From: Oscillospiraceae bacterium
Lineage (GTDB): Bacteria; Bacillota; Clostridia; Oscillospirales; Oscillospiraceae
Direction of reading: 5' to 3'
Length of the DNA: 64,000 bases
Assembly: GCA_015068235.1 (NCBI GenBank)
Contig: SVKY01000002.1
Location: 41,870-105,869, forward strand
Shown: piece after piece, positions 26,929-36,584 of the stretch
Layout: the number at the start of each line of letters is the position of its first letter
Position numbering within the stretch: the first letter of the stretch is position 1
Program-made: the position numbers and the translations under genes
Notes under the pieces: generated by a model
Databases searched by the model: none
Told to the model about the DNA's origin: nothing
What the model saw: only the letters and a program-made list of their open reading frames with translations

Positions 26929-27676
26929 TAGAATTACCTCGGTTTTTTGCACAAAGCGCATTTGCGGCGGTGCGGAAAAGCTGCTTTTTCAGCTCCTCGG
27001 CGTTATCGGACTTTTCGCCTGTGACGTAGTTTTCCGTGATCAGTGCAAGAGAGGCGGTTTTGACCTTGAGAATGGAAGCGATGACAAACATAGCGCTGCT
27101 TTCGCCGTCGATCACGTCAACGCCCAAACGGGACCATGCTTCGATGCGCTCCTTACCGCCGATCGCCCAAGGCGTTTCCAAGCTGGTGCAATCGTGGCTG
27201 CGGAAAATACCGACCTGCGAAACACCGACCTTCAACAATCTTCCGAGCAGCTCCATATCGGCAACCGCAGGGTAGGAAACGTCGATATATTCACGGCTGG
27301 CAAATTCTCCACGAACTGCACCGGAGGCTGCGTGCAAGGTCCCAACTTCAATTTCGGGCTGAATGGCAGGGCAGCAGGCGATCTTGATGACTTCCTTGAC
27401 ACCGAGATGATTCAGCTCCTCAATGGCAATGGCAACCGGCATACAGCCTGTACCACAGCTCATAACACTCAACTTTTCGCCCTGATAATCACCGGTATAT
27501 GTAACATATTCGCGGTATTCTCCGACTTTTTTGGCATTGTCGAGCAGCTCAGCATAGAAGGGAATCTGCAAAGGATCTGGCGTGATGATGACCTTGGGGG
27601 CAACCATGCTCTCATCAATGCCCAAATGGTGCATTGTGCCATCGTTGTGGGTCAGTTTTACACTTTGAAAGCTCAT
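26882..27676 (-). CDS. Nucleoside phosphorylase (PNP/UDP family) 1
   Basis: 264 residues. Phosphorylase-family features: GTGCMPVAIAIEEL (phosphate site), a central VGTLHAASGAVRGE, and a ribose/base site DGESSAMFVIASILKVKTASLALITEN. It cleaves a nucleoside with phosphate to base and ribose-1-phosphate. The gene overlaps the paralogue upstream (ATGA) and the amidohydrolase start downstream. Whether it prefers purines or uridine is not clear; the E-S-S-A-M motif is reminiscent of uridine phosphorylase-like enzymes (ExEM/ES types). Confidence 0.82.
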   Translation of the reverse strand: MSFQSVKLTHNDGTMHHLGIDESMVAPKVIITPDPLQIPFYAELLDNAKKVGEYREYVTYTGDYQGEKLSVMSCGTGCMPVAIAIEELNHLGVKEVIKIACCPAIQPEIEVGTLHAASGAVRGEFASREYIDVSYPAVADMELLGRLLKVGVSQVGIFRSHDCTSLETPWAIGGKERIEAWSRLGVDVIDGESSAMFVIASILKVKTASLALITENYVTGEKSDNAEELKKQLFRTAANALCAKNRGNSNERSFIDKKYFAAEF

Positions 27677-28485
27677 TTTGCCACCTCCTCAAGAATCTCA
27701 GCGGCACGAATGGCAATGCGTGAAGCCATCTCGATTCGCTTCGCCAAAAAATCAGGGTCGGAATATGCGCCGTAGATCGTGGTTTGCTTTGCGTTCGGGT
27801 CTGCAAACATCGAGCCCAACGCTACGCAAACGCAACCGGCACGAAGCCCGAGCAGATGCGAATAGGTGAAGAGCGTACCGCTTTCGTTCTCAACGACCAA
27901 AACGCCGGTGTCGATCCATTTCTGCATTCTCTCACGCAGACCGGGATGTGCAGCCTTGGACTCCATGTAGAAAGCGTCATGGCTGCGGTACAGACCGACC
28001 AAGGCATCTTCGCCCATTTCTTTTGCGGCTTGTTGCAGCGCAGCTACCACAAAGGGATCGGCAACCGCAGGAAATTCAGGCGGTACAAGCTCGTAGCTTG
28101 CGCCCTCGCCACGCACACAGCCGCTTGCAATGACGATCCTGCCGGGCTGCATCCACGGCTGAACACCGCCACAGGTGCCGACCCGGATGACGGTTTTTGC
28201 GCCTGCATCCGCCAGTTCCTCCAAGGCTGCTGCAACGCAGGAAGAACCCATGCCACTGCTCGTGACAGCAATGGAGGTGCCGTTATCTGTGTGCCCCGTG
28301 TAGGTTGCAAAGGTACCTCTGTGGGCGGTGAATTCAGCATTCTTGAAGAATGTGGAGATCTTTTTGCTGCGATGCGGATCGCCGGGGATCAAAACATGCG
28401 GTGCACTCTGACCGACTGCCAAGCCTGTGCGTGGCAGAAGTCCGTCTGCACCGAGTGGAATTCTTGTCTGTGAATATCGTTTCAT
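27673..28485 (-). CDS. Nucleoside phosphorylase (PNP/UDP family) 2
   Basis: About 270 residues from ATG 28485 after AAAGGAGG; the longer track start at 28542 has no ribosome site. Motifs: VLIPGDPHRSKKI, SSGMGSSCVAAALEEL, RVGTCGGVQPWMQPGRIVIASG, and a base-site region VVENESGTLFTYSHLLGL. It is a paralogue of the next gene with a clearer GTCGG phosphate loop. First gene of a four-gene operon (two phosphorylases, amidohydrolase, RluA). Confidence 0.85.
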   Translation of the reverse strand: MKRYSQTRIPLGADGLLPRTGLAVGQSAPHVLIPGDPHRSKKISTFFKNAEFTAHRGTFATYTGHTDNGTSIAVTSSGMGSSCVAAALEELADAGAKTVIRVGTCGGVQPWMQPGRIVIASGCVRGEGASYELVPPEFPAVADPFVVAALQQAAKEMGEDALVGLYRSHDAFYMESKAAHPGLRERMQKWIDTGVLVVENESGTLFTYSHLLGLRAGCVCVALGSMFADPNAKQTTIYGAYSDPDFLAKRIEMASRIAIRAAEILEEVAK

Positions 28486-28650
28486 GGAAAACCTCCTTTT
28501 TTCTATCATATCCGATGAAGCCCCAAAATGCAAGTCTTGCAATTGCCATCAAGGAATTTACAGCACATTGTATATTTTGGAAAGTTGTGCAGAGATGAAA
28601 AAATCTTGAAATTTGTGGATTTTGACCATGGTAATTATTTGAAAAAATGG

Positions 28651-28656
28651 TATAAT
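28651..28656 (+). promoter_or_regulatory. Extended -10 promoter of the CarD-family gene
   Basis: ATGGTATAAT provides a TGn extended -10. The nearest TTGACC is 23 nt upstream, too far for a normal -35. Confidence 0.6.
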
Positions 28657-28694
28657 ATAATTAGGGACTAATGTGGTCGGAAAGGAGTAACAGT

Positions 28695-29201
28695 ATGTTT
28701 CAGATCGGTCAGACCGTGCTTTACGGGATGGAGGGTGTTTGCACCATTGAAGAGCGAAAAAAGATGAAGGTCGGGCATACCAGAGCTTCTTATTATGTTT
28801 TAAGACCTGTGTTCCGCCCACATTCGACAATTTTTGTGCCGGAGGATAATGCACATCTGCTTTCAAAAATGCGCCCTGTGCTTTCCAAGGAGGAAATTTT
28901 GCAAATATTGCAAGAGGCACCGTTGGAGGAGCTTGTGTGGATCGAGGATGCGAACGAACGCAAGTTGGAATATCAGAAGATTTTGATCGGCGGCGAACGC
29001 CTTTGGCTGCTGCGCCTGATCCGCACGCTGTATCTGCGCCGTGAGCAGCTGCAAAGAGGTGGAAAGCATTTGCGCACGGGAGATGAGCAGATGCTCCGAG
29101 ATGCGGAGAAGCTTTTGAATGACGAGTTTGCACTGGTGCTGAACATTGCACAGCACGAGGTGCCTGAATATATCCGTTCACGGATCGAATTAAGTGCATA
29201 A
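28695..29201 (+). CDS. CarD/CdnL-family transcription regulator
   Basis: 168 residues from ATG 28695 after AAAGGAG. The N-terminal Tudor-like RNA polymerase-interacting domain is visible (FQIGQTVLYGMEGVCTIEE, YYVLRPVF, STIFVPEDN), followed by a helical DNA-binding domain. CarD proteins bind the polymerase beta subunit and stabilise open complexes. The gene stands alone with its own promoter and terminator. Confidence 0.85.
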   Translation: MFQIGQTVLYGMEGVCTIEERKKMKVGHTRASYYVLRPVFRPHSTIFVPEDNAHLLSKMRPVLSKEEILQILQEAPLEELVWIEDANERKLEYQKILIGGERLWLLRLIRTLYLRREQLQRGGKHLRTGDEQMLRDAEKLLNDEFALVLNIAQHEVPEYIRSRIELSA

Positions 29202-29208
29202 CAATCAA

Positions 29209-29247
29209 AACAGGTGACTTCCCATAGTGGAAATCACCTGTTTTATT
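29209..29247. terminator. Bidirectional terminator between carD-like and RHH genes
   Basis: AAAACAGGTGA pairs with TCACCTGTTTTATTTTT, between convergent genes; its T-run overlaps the stop of the RHH gene. Confidence 0.85.
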
Positions 29248-29431
29248 TTTCGTTTTTCATCTGCGCTTCTACGGCATCGAGGATGAAACGGTTCAGACTT
29301 TTGCCCTGCTTTTTTGCAAAATCACTCAGCGCCTGCCTCTGCCCCTTCGGAACGACAACGCTGATGCGGTCATATGCTTTTTTGTTGTATCGTGCGGTTG
29401 CCTCTTTTTGCGCTTCGGAATACGACATCAT
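29243..29431 (-). CDS. Small Arc/RHH-type DNA-binding protein
   Basis: About 62 residues. [20 protein letters not shown] gives the beta-strand and first helix and [15 protein letters not shown] the second helix of a ribbon-helix-helix protein. Such proteins act as small repressors or antitoxins, but no toxin gene is adjacent. The start is uncertain: a GTG at 29437 and two ATGs at 29431 and 29428 are all in frame. Confidence 0.7.
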   Translation of the reverse strand: MMSYSEAQKEATARYNKKAYDRISVVVPKGQRQALSDFAKKQGKSLNRFILDAVEAQMKNEK

Positions 29432-29502
29432 GATCACCCATGGATATAATAACGCATTTTTTGCCGATTCGCAAGTAACAATTGGGAGAAATAATTTGAG
29501 AA

Positions 29503-29531
29503 TTGACTTTTCCGGTCTTTCCTGTTATGAT
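29503..29531 (+). promoter_or_regulatory. Sigma-A promoter of ridA
   Basis: TTGACT (29503-29508), 17-nt spacer, TATGAT (29526-29531). Confidence 0.8.
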
Positions 29532-29564
29532 GAATATATCTTATTAGGAAATGGAGCTATGATC

Positions 29565-29936
29565 ATGGAAAAAATCTTCACTGAAAATGCACCGGCAGCC
29601 ATCGGACCCTACAGCCAGGCAATGAAGGTCGGCAATCTGGTATTCACCTCTGGTCAGATTCCCATTGACCCGAAGACGGGCAATGTCGAGGCGCAGGATA
29701 TCACCGGGCAGACCGAGCAGGTTATGCAGAATTTGAAGGCTGTTTTGGAAGAAGCAGGCTCTTCGACCGCAAAGACCGTCAAGACCCTTTGTTTCCTGAC
29801 GGATATGGGCAATTTTGCCGCATTTAACGAGGTCTACGCCAAGTATTTCACCGAAAAGCCTGCAAGAAGCTGCGTCGCAGTTTGCGCACTTCCGAAGGGC
29901 GTTTTGGTCGAAGTTGAGGCTGTTGCCGAGATTTGA
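29565..29936 (+). CDS. ridA: RidA-family reactive intermediate deaminase
   Basis: 123 residues. YjgF/RidA proteins hydrolyse enamine/imine intermediates from PLP enzymes such as threonine dehydratase. Visible signatures: [25 protein letters not shown] and the C-terminal [21 protein letters not shown], with the conserved Arg of the active site. Start is ATG 29565, 9 nt after AGGAAATGGAG; the track ORF start at 29214 is spurious. Monocistronic with its own terminator. Confidence 0.95.
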   Translation: MEKIFTENAPAAIGPYSQAMKVGNLVFTSGQIPIDPKTGNVEAQDITGQTEQVMQNLKAVLEEAGSSTAKTVKTLCFLTDMGNFAAFNEVYAKYFTEKPARSCVAVCALPKGVLVEVEAVAEI

Positions 29937-29947
29937 TCGTGCAGATG

Positions 29948-29980
29948 AAAGGAGCGCTGAAATTCGGTGCTCCTTTTTTG
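29948..29980 (+). terminator. Terminator after ridA
   Basis: AAAGGAGC pairs with GCTCCTTTTTT across a 12-nt loop. Confidence 0.85.
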
Positions 29981-29989
29981 CAAAAAGCA

Positions 29990-30018
29990 TTGACAAAACA
30001 AGAATTAGCTGTTAAAAT
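29990..30018 (+). promoter_or_regulatory. Sigma-A promoter of alaS
   Basis: TTGACA (29990-29995), 17-nt spacer, TAAAAT (30013-30018). Confidence 0.85.
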
Positions 30019-30024
30019 AGTAGC

Positions 30025-30256
30025 GTAAAATGCGAAATATGCGTTGAGGAAGCTAATTTATGCCAACGGCATCAGCGAGCAGGGGAGGGTGTAAGCCCTG
30101 CGGTCACGAGGTATGAACCGCCACTTCCGAGCTGTCTGCGATGAGCAGAACGCTTCATCTGCGTTAAGGGATGACTAAGATGCCGCAAGGCGAATTAGGG
30201 TGGTACCGCGAATTTCCTCGCCCCTATACATGGGGCGAGGTTTCTTTTTTATCTTA
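30025..30256 (+). promoter_or_regulatory. T-box leader, alanine
   Basis: Distal loop GGGTGTAAG, specifier GCC (30120-30122) six nucleotides before GAGCTG, T-box AGGGTGGTACCGCG (about 30196-30209), and terminator CCTCGCCCC/GGGGCGAGG followed by TTTCTTTTTT. Controls alaS by tRNA-Ala charging. Confidence 0.93.
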
Positions 30257-30275
30257 AAAACGGAGGATATTTTAT

Positions 30276-32915
30276 ATGGCAACGAAAAAATACGGCGTAA
30301 ATGAATTGCGTGAGATGTTTTTGTCGTACTTTGAGGACAAGGGACATCTGCGTCTTCCCAGCTTTTCCCTGATTCCGCAGAACGATGCTTCGCTTCTGCT
30401 CATCAATTCCGGCATGGCGCCGATGAAGCCCTATTTCAAGGGTGAGGTCACACCGCCTCGCCGCAGAGTTTGCACCTGCCAGAAGTGCATCCGTACCGGT
30501 GACATCGACAACATCGGTCACACCGCACGTCACGGCACATATTTCGAAATGCTGGGCAATTTCTCTTTTGGTGATTATTTCAAGCATGAAGCGATCGCAT
30601 GGTGCTGGGAATTTTTGACCGAGGTCTGCGGTCTGGAGGCTGACAGGCTTTATCCCTCCGTCTATGAAAATGACGATGAGGCATTTGAGATTTGGAACAA
30701 GGAGATCGGCATTGCTGCCGACCGCATTTACCGCTTTGGCAAGGCAGACAATTTCTGGGAGCATGGCTCCGGTCCGTGCGGTCCCTGTTCCGAGGTATAC
30801 TATGACCGTGGCGAGAAGTACGGCTGCGGCAAGCCCGATTGTGTTGTCGGCTGCGATTGCGACCGCTACATGGAGGTTTGGAACAACGTTTTCTCCCAAT
30901 TTGACAATGACGGTCAGGGCAATTATACCGATCTTGCACAGAAGAACATCGACACCGGCATGGGCTTGGAGCGTTTGGCTGTTGCATGTCAGGATGTACC
31001 GAGTCTGTTCGATGTCGATACGGTGATGAACATCACAAACAAGGTCACCGAGATCACCGGCGCAAGCTATGGCATGAGTCGTGAGAAGGACGTTTCTCTG
31101 CGTGTGATCACCGACCATATCCGTGCATCGACCTTTATGATCTGTGACGGTGTTCTGCCTTCGAATGAGGGTCGTGGCTATGTTCTGCGCAGACTGTTAA
31201 GACGTGCAGCTCGTCATGGAAAGCTTTTGGGCGTGAATAAGCCCTTCCTGTGCGACGTCGTTCCGACGGTCATTCAGGAAAATGAGGGGCACTATTCCGA
31301 CCTGCGTGAACGTGCGGATTATATCATTCGTGTCGTGCGTGTGGAAGAGGAGAATTTTGCAAAGACCATCGACGGCGGTATGCGTATTTTCTCCGAGATG
31401 CTCGCAGCACATAAGGAAAAGAACGAAACTGTTTTTGCAGGCGCCGATGCTTTCAAGCTCTATGATACCTATGGATTCCCGATCGATCTGACCATCGAGA
31501 TGGCGAAGGAAGAGGGAATGGAGGTTGATGAAGAGGGCTTTAAGGCGCTCATGCAGGAGCAGAAGGTGCGTGCCCGTGAGGCTCGCAAGGCATTGGGAGA
31601 TCTAGGCTGGGCAGGCATTGATTTCGGCCAGGATATGCCCTCTACCGAATTTGTCGGCTATGACAATGACAAGTGCGAAGGCAAGATTCTTGCCATCGTT
31701 GCAGACGAAGAATTCCGTGAAGAGATCGGCGAGGGCGTGGAAGCTATTGTCGTTTTGGATCAAACCACGATGTACGCCGAGATGGGCGGTCAGGTGGCTG
31801 ACCATGGCGTGATTGAAAATAATGACGGTCGCTTTGAAGTCCATGATGTTCAGAAGAACAAGGGCGGAAAGTATATGCACTATGGCAAGGTCGTTAGTGG
31901 CTGCTTGAAGGTTGGAGAAGCCTACAGCGTTTCTTACGACGATCAGCGCCGTAAGGCGATCCGCAGAGCGCATACGGCAACGCACCTGCTGCAGACGGCA
32001 CTGAGCCGTGTTTTGGGCGAGCATTGCCATCAGGCAGGCTCTCTGGTCGAGCCGGATCACCTGCGCTTTGACTTCACGCATTTCTCCGCAGTGACACCGC
32101 AGGAGATGCTCGAGATCAATAGTGAAGTGATGGATATGGTCCTTAACGGCATCGATGTTGAAACTCTCGTTCTGCCGATCGAAGAAGCAAAGAAGCTTGG
32201 GGCAACGGCACTCTTTGGCGAAAAGTACGGCGATACTGTCCGCGTGGTCAAGATGGGTGACGACTCTTTGGAATTCTGCGGCGGTACACATTTGGACAAT
32301 ACTGCAAAGGTTGGTCCGTTCCGTATTCTTTCTGAGGCATCTGTTGCTTCCGGCGTGCGCCGCATCGAGGCTTACACCGGAAAGACCGTGCTCAATCAGT
32401 TTGAGAATGCAAACCGCATGCTTATCGACGCAGCGGACGAACTCAAGACCACGCCGAAGGAACTCATCCACCGTGCGCACAGCGTGATGGTGGAAATGAA
32501 GGAGCTAAAGCAGGATATCGACAAGATGAAGGATAAGCTCTTCACGGGCGATATCGAGCGCTGCCTGTTTGCTGCCAGGGAGGTTAACGGTCTGAAGGTT
32601 TTGACCGTCCTCAGAAATGATATTGCGGCAAACGACCTGCGCAAGATGGGCGACTTTATCCGTGACCGTGAGCCGAAGGCGGTTGCTGTTTTGGCAACGA
32701 CTCAAGGTGAGAAGATTACGCTGCTTGCAGTATGTGGTAAGGATGCTATCGCTGCCGGCATTAAGGCAGGTATGCTGATCAAGGAGGTCAGTGCTGTCTG
32801 CGGTGGCAGCGGCGGCGGCAAGCCCGACAGTGCCATGGGCGGCGGCAAGGACCTGACCAAGCTTGACGATGCGCTTGCGATCGTTGACAACTTTGTTACA
32901 ACGCATATTGCGTGA
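30276..32915 (+). CDS. alaS: Alanyl-tRNA synthetase
   Basis: 879-residue class II synthetase. Catalytic domain with GMAPMKPYF and motif 3 region GMGLERLA; editing domain with the zinc-type motifs HTATHLL and CGGTHLDNT; C-terminal C-Ala domain with a Gly-rich GGSGGGKPDSAMGGGKD. Full length. Start ATG 30276 follows CGGAGG. Preceded by an alanine T-box. Confidence 0.97.
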   Translation: MATKKYGVNELREMFLSYFEDKGHLRLPSFSLIPQNDASLLLINSGMAPMKPYFKGEVTPPRRRVCTCQKCIRTGDIDNIGHTARHGTYFEMLGNFSFGDYFKHEAIAWCWEFLTEVCGLEADRLYPSVYENDDEAFEIWNKEIGIAADRIYRFGKADNFWEHGSGPCGPCSEVYYDRGEKYGCGKPDCVVGCDCDRYMEVWNNVFSQFDNDGQGNYTDLAQKNIDTGMGLERLAVACQDVPSLFDVDTVMNITNKVTEITGASYGMSREKDVSLRVITDHIRASTFMICDGVLPSNEGRGYVLRRLLRRAARHGKLLGVNKPFLCDVVPTVIQENEGHYSDLRERADYIIRVVRVEEENFAKTIDGGMRIFSEMLAAHKEKNETVFAGADAFKLYDTYGFPIDLTIEMAKEEGMEVDEEGFKALMQEQKVRAREARKALGDLGWAGIDFGQDMPSTEFVGYDNDKCEGKILAIVADEEFREEIGEGVEAIVVLDQTTMYAEMGGQVADHGVIENNDGRFEVHDVQKNKGGKYMHYGKVVSGCLKVGEAYSVSYDDQRRKAIRRAHTATHLLQTALSRVLGEHCHQAGSLVEPDHLRFDFTHFSAVTPQEMLEINSEVMDMVLNGIDVETLVLPIEEAKKLGATALFGEKYGDTVRVVKMGDDSLEFCGGTHLDNTAKVGPFRILSEASVASGVRRIEAYTGKTVLNQFENANRMLIDAADELKTTPKELIHRAHSVMVEMKELKQDIDKMKDKLFTGDIERCLFAAREVNGLKVLTVLRNDIAANDLRKMGDFIRDREPKAVAVLATTQGEKITLLAVCGKDAIAAGIKAGMLIKEVSAVCGGSGGGKPDSAMGGGKDLTKLDDALAIVDNFVTTHIA

Positions 32916-32925
32916 GGAGAGACAG

Positions 32926-33264
32926 ATGGAAAACTGCATTTTTTGTAAAATTATCGCAGGGGAGATTTCCTCGAAAAAGATTTATGAAGACGAGCGCTGC
33001 TTGGCATTTTATGACATTGCGCCGATGGCTCCGCAGCATTTTTTGGTCATCCCGAAGGAGCATTTGACCGGTGCGAACAAGATCTACGAGGAGCAGGAGG
33101 CGCTGATCGGCCATATTTTCGGCGTGATCCGTAAGCTGACAAGTGTCATTGGCTTCTCCGATGGTTTCCGTGTCGTGACCAATTGCGGCAAGGATGCAGG
33201 TCAGACGGTGGATCATCTGCATTTCCATGTCCTTGGCGGCAAGGAGCTGGGCAGCTTTAACTAA
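32926..33264 (+). CDS. HIT-family nucleotide-binding protein
   Basis: 112 residues from ATG 32926 after TGAGGAGAG, 10 nt downstream of alaS. The zinc-type N-terminus CIFCKIIAGEI and the histidine triad HLHFHVLGG identify a PKCI/HinT-type phosphoramidase or nucleotide hydrolase. Probably cotranscribed with alaS; a hairpin AAAAGGTGGG/CCCACCTTTT follows at 33269-33301. Confidence 0.93.
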   Translation: MENCIFCKIIAGEISSKKIYEDERCLAFYDIAPMAPQHFLVIPKEHLTGANKIYEEQEALIGHIFGVIRKLTSVIGFSDGFRVVTNCGKDAGQTVDHLHFHVLGGKELGSFN

Positions 33265-33268
33265 CGAA

Positions 33269-33301
33269 TGCAAAAGGTGGGGTGATCGCATCCCACCTTT
33301 T
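33269..33301 (+). terminator. Terminator after the HIT gene
   Basis: AAAAGGTGGG pairs with TCCCACCTTTT. Confidence 0.7.
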
Positions 33302-33324
33302 GAGCCTATGAGGAGGGAGAGCAT

Positions 33325-35552
33325 ATGCGTAAGCTTGCAATATTTTCTTGCAGCTTTGCAGCGGCTTGTGCAGCCTATATTTGGCTGCTTTCGCCGAAGA
33401 CGGCGCTTCTGTTTAGCATTGCGCTGTTGTCTGCTGCGATGCTCTTGCTCTTCCTGAAAAACAATGCGGCAAAGCGTTGCAGGATCGCAGCCGTGGCGAT
33501 GGCGATCGGACTTGTGTGGAGCTATGGCTATGAAGCGATGAAAATTGCGCCGTTGCGTGAATTATGCGGCGAGGACGTGCTTGTGCAAACGACGCTCAGC
33601 AACTATCCGGAAAAGACGCAGTACGGTTATCGCATGGAAACGAGCGTCGGCGGCGGTACGATGCTGCTGTATCTCAACGGCGATTACAGCTTCTTAAAGC
33701 CGGAGACCGTGTGACCCTGCAGGCAGAGGTGGTCGATGTTTCTCGCGGCAGCGGTGACGAGGAGAATTTGTATTTCCAATCGAGGGATATTTCGCTTTTG
33801 GCGTTTCCGAATGAGGAGCCGAGGATTGAAACGGCGAAAGAGATCCCGCTTGGCGATTTGCCGGCTCACTGGGCGCATGTGATCCGTCAGCGCATCACTA
33901 CCCTTTTTCCGCAGGATACCGAGGGCTTTATGTGTGCGCTTTTGACCGGCGAGAAAGATGGCATTCATTATGCTGTGCGCAGCCAAATGTCCACTACGGG
34001 GTTGTCGCATGTGTTTTCTGTTTCGGGAATGCATGTTTCACTGCTTGTCGGATTTTTTATGTTGCTGATCCCTAAAAAGCGCCTTGCTGCGATCTGCGGG
34101 ATTGTCGCAATGCTTGTCTTCGCTGCGATGCTGGGCTTTGCACCCTCTGTCACACGAGCGGTGATCATGAACACGATTTTGCTGCTTGCGCCGATTTTTA
34201 AGCGGGAGAATGATCCTGCGACCACATTGAGCTTTGCGCTGTTTGTGATCCTGCTGGGCAATCCGTGGGCGATTGCAAACCTGGGCTTGCAGCTATCCTT
34301 CTTATCAATGGCAGGGATTTTCCTCTTTGCATCGAAGCTGCACAACAAAATCATAGGAAAAATACGAAGCAGGAAGGATTCTCTTTCGCAGAAATTTTTG
34401 CGTACCTGTAGTGTGAATTTTTCCACCTCGCTTTCAGCGATGGTGCTGACGCTGCCGATCACGGCGATCACCTTCGGGACGATCTCCCTGATTTCACCGT
34501 TGGCGAATTTGCTTCTTTTGAATCTGATCAGCCTGATCTTCACATCGGGCTTTGCGATCTTGATTGCGGGGATCGTTACGCCGTTTGGAATTGCGCTTGC
34601 GTGGCTGCTTTCGTGGGCGATCCGCCTGGTTATGTATGTGATGGAGATTTTGGCTGCACTTCCGTTCTCGGCGGTCGAGGCAGACAGTCCCTACTTTGCG
34701 GCATGGCTCGTGGCTGCGTATATGATGCTGGCGTTTTTCCTGCTTTTGCGCAAGGAACGAAAGCTCAGAGATCTATTTGCGGCAACGGCTGCGACCTTGC
34801 TGTGCGCCATCGGCTTCAGCCTTTTGGACGTGCCAGAGGGAAGCGTAACGATGCTTGATGTCGGACAGGGGCAGAGTATTTTGCTGCAAAGCGGCGATTT
34901 TACCGCCATGGTCGATTGCGGCGGTGACAGCGGCGATGCCGATGGAGAAACGGCAGCAAGAGCCTTGCTCAGCTATGGGCATCGGGAGCTTGATGCGCTG
35001 ATTTTGACGCATTTTGACAAGGATCATACCTGCGGCGCAGAGCAGCTTTTTGAACGCATTAAGGTCCAATATTTATTCCTGCCGGATATTTCGCATGATG
35101 CAGGACGCCGTGAAGAGGTGATCGCAGCGGCGGAGAATGCCGGTGTTGAGATTTGCTTTGTGATGCAGGATATGACATTGGAGGCGGAAGATGCAAAAAT
35201 CGAGCTGATGGCGCCTGTTTCCGATGATTCTGACAATGAGGGACTTTGTGCATTGCTGTCGATGGGAGAATGTGATATACTTGTCACGGGAGACATGAGC
35301 ATCGATGCGGAGCATGAATTGTTAAAAACCCATAACCTGCCGCAGGTGGAGATCCTTGTGGCAGGGCATCATGGTTCAAAATATTCAACATCTCCTGCAC
35401 TTTTGCGAAAAACACAGCCGCAAGCGGTGCTGATCTCCGTGGGGGAGAACTCCTACGGGCATCCGTCGCAGGAGGTTTTGGAACGAATTTCTGCCGTTGG
35501 TGCGAGTGTTTATTGCACCGATCTCAACGGTGAGATTACAATTACGAGGTAG
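33325..35552 (+). pseudogene. comEC: comEC, DNA-uptake channel, split by a one-base frameshift
   Basis: Two overlapping ORFs together form one ComEC: ORF 33325-33714 holds the N-terminal membrane helices and the DUF4131/OB part; a second frame from about 33703 to 35552 holds the Competence channel domain (FSVSGMHVSLLVGFF) and a C-terminal metallo-beta-lactamase domain (DVGQGQS, HFDKDHTCGAEQLF, AGHHGSKYS). The break is at TTAAAGCCGGAGAC: reading FLK in the first frame and AGDRVTLQAEV in the second gives a perfect family sequence, so one base (a G after AAAG) appears missing. ComEC moves single-stranded DNA across the membrane. It may be a real mutation or a sequencing error. First gene of the comEC-holA-rnmV-ABCF-mrp run. 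Confidence 0.88.
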
Positions 35553-35555
35553 GCT

Positions 35556-36584
35556 ATGGCAAAAAAGGCGACCGGTACTTCTGCCGGAGGCGAACAGCTG
35601 AAAAATGATTTGAAAAATAAAACGCTCGGGCGATTTTATATCATCTTTGGAGAAGAGGACTATCTGCGCCGATACTACCACGAGCAGGTAAAAAAGCAGC
35701 TTTTGGACGATTTGACGGCGGATTTTAATTATCATCGTCTGACGAGTGAGAATTTTTCTTTGCAGCTTCTGTTTGACAGTCTGGAGGCACTGCCGATGAT
35801 GGCAGACCGCTCGCTTGTGGAAATCGATGAGGTGGATTTGTTTGCGCTGAACGAGGAGGAAACGCAACAGCTCAGCGAGCTTTTGAGCGACCTTCCGGAT
35901 TATTGCTGTCTTGTGATGGTTTATAACGATTTTAAGCCGGATAAGCGGAAAAAGCTGTGGAAAACCTTGGAAAAAACTGCGGTTTTGGCAGAGTATAAAT
36001 ATCAGAGCGAGACCGAGCTTCGCCCATGGATCGTGCGCCATTTTAAGGACCACGGAAAAAGCATTTCCGCTGATTTGTGCAATTACCTTATTGGTTTGAC
36101 AGGCAGCTCCATGACGAGACTTTTGATGGAGATCGAGAAGATTTGCAGCTACAGCGGCGCTGAGATGATCGTGCGTGAAGATGTCGATGCGGTGGTTGAG
36201 CCGACATTGGAGGCGATCGTGTTCGAGCTGACCGATGCGATGGCAGAGCGAAGATTTGACCTTGCCATTGAACGGCTGCATGTGATGTTCAAGATGCAGA
36301 CGGAGCCGATCCCGATCGTTGCTGCCATCGGGGGTCAAATGCGCAGGCTCAGAGCGGCAAAGATTTTGAAAAATGCCGATGAGCTGGCAGGTGTCTGTTC
36401 ATTGCAGTCATACGCCGCAGGAAAAACGATGACGCAGGCTCGCAGATTTTCAGAACGCTTTTGCAACCGTGCGGTGCTGCTTTGCTGTGATACCGACTAC
36501 AAGCTCAAGACCTCCTATGATGAGGGACAGCGCTTGGTTGAGATGCTGATTTTGCAATTGGCACAGGAGGCAAGCAATGATTAA
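35556..36584 (+). CDS. holA: DNA polymerase III subunit delta
   Basis: 342 residues. Clamp-loader subunit that opens the beta clamp. Features: FYIIFGEEDYLRRYY at the N-terminus, the region FDSLEALPMMADRSLVEIDEVD, and the C-terminal collar helices. The gene follows comEC after 3 nt, the order comEC-holA typical of Firmicutes, and overlaps rnmV by 8 nt. Confidence 0.92.
   Translation: MAKKATGTSAGGEQLKNDLKNKTLGRFYIIFGEEDYLRRYYHEQVKKQLLDDLTADFNYHRLTSENFSLQLLFDSLEALPMMADRSLVEIDEVDLFALNEEETQQLSELLSDLPDYCCLVMVYNDFKPDKRKKLWKTLEKTAVLAEYKYQSETELRPWIVRHFKDHGKSISADLCNYLIGLTGSSMTRLLMEIEKICSYSGAEMIVREDVDAVVEPTLEAIVFELTDAMAERRFDLAIERLHVMFKMQTEPIPIVAAIGGQMRRLRAAKILKNADELAGVCSLQSYAAGKTMTQARRFSERFCNRAVLLCCDTDYKLKTSYDEGQRLVEMLILQLAQEASND

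Noticed and set aside
33690-33720. Programmed -1 frameshift in comEC
   Set aside because: CTTAAAG does not permit good tRNA re-pairing in the P site; a missing base explains the data better.
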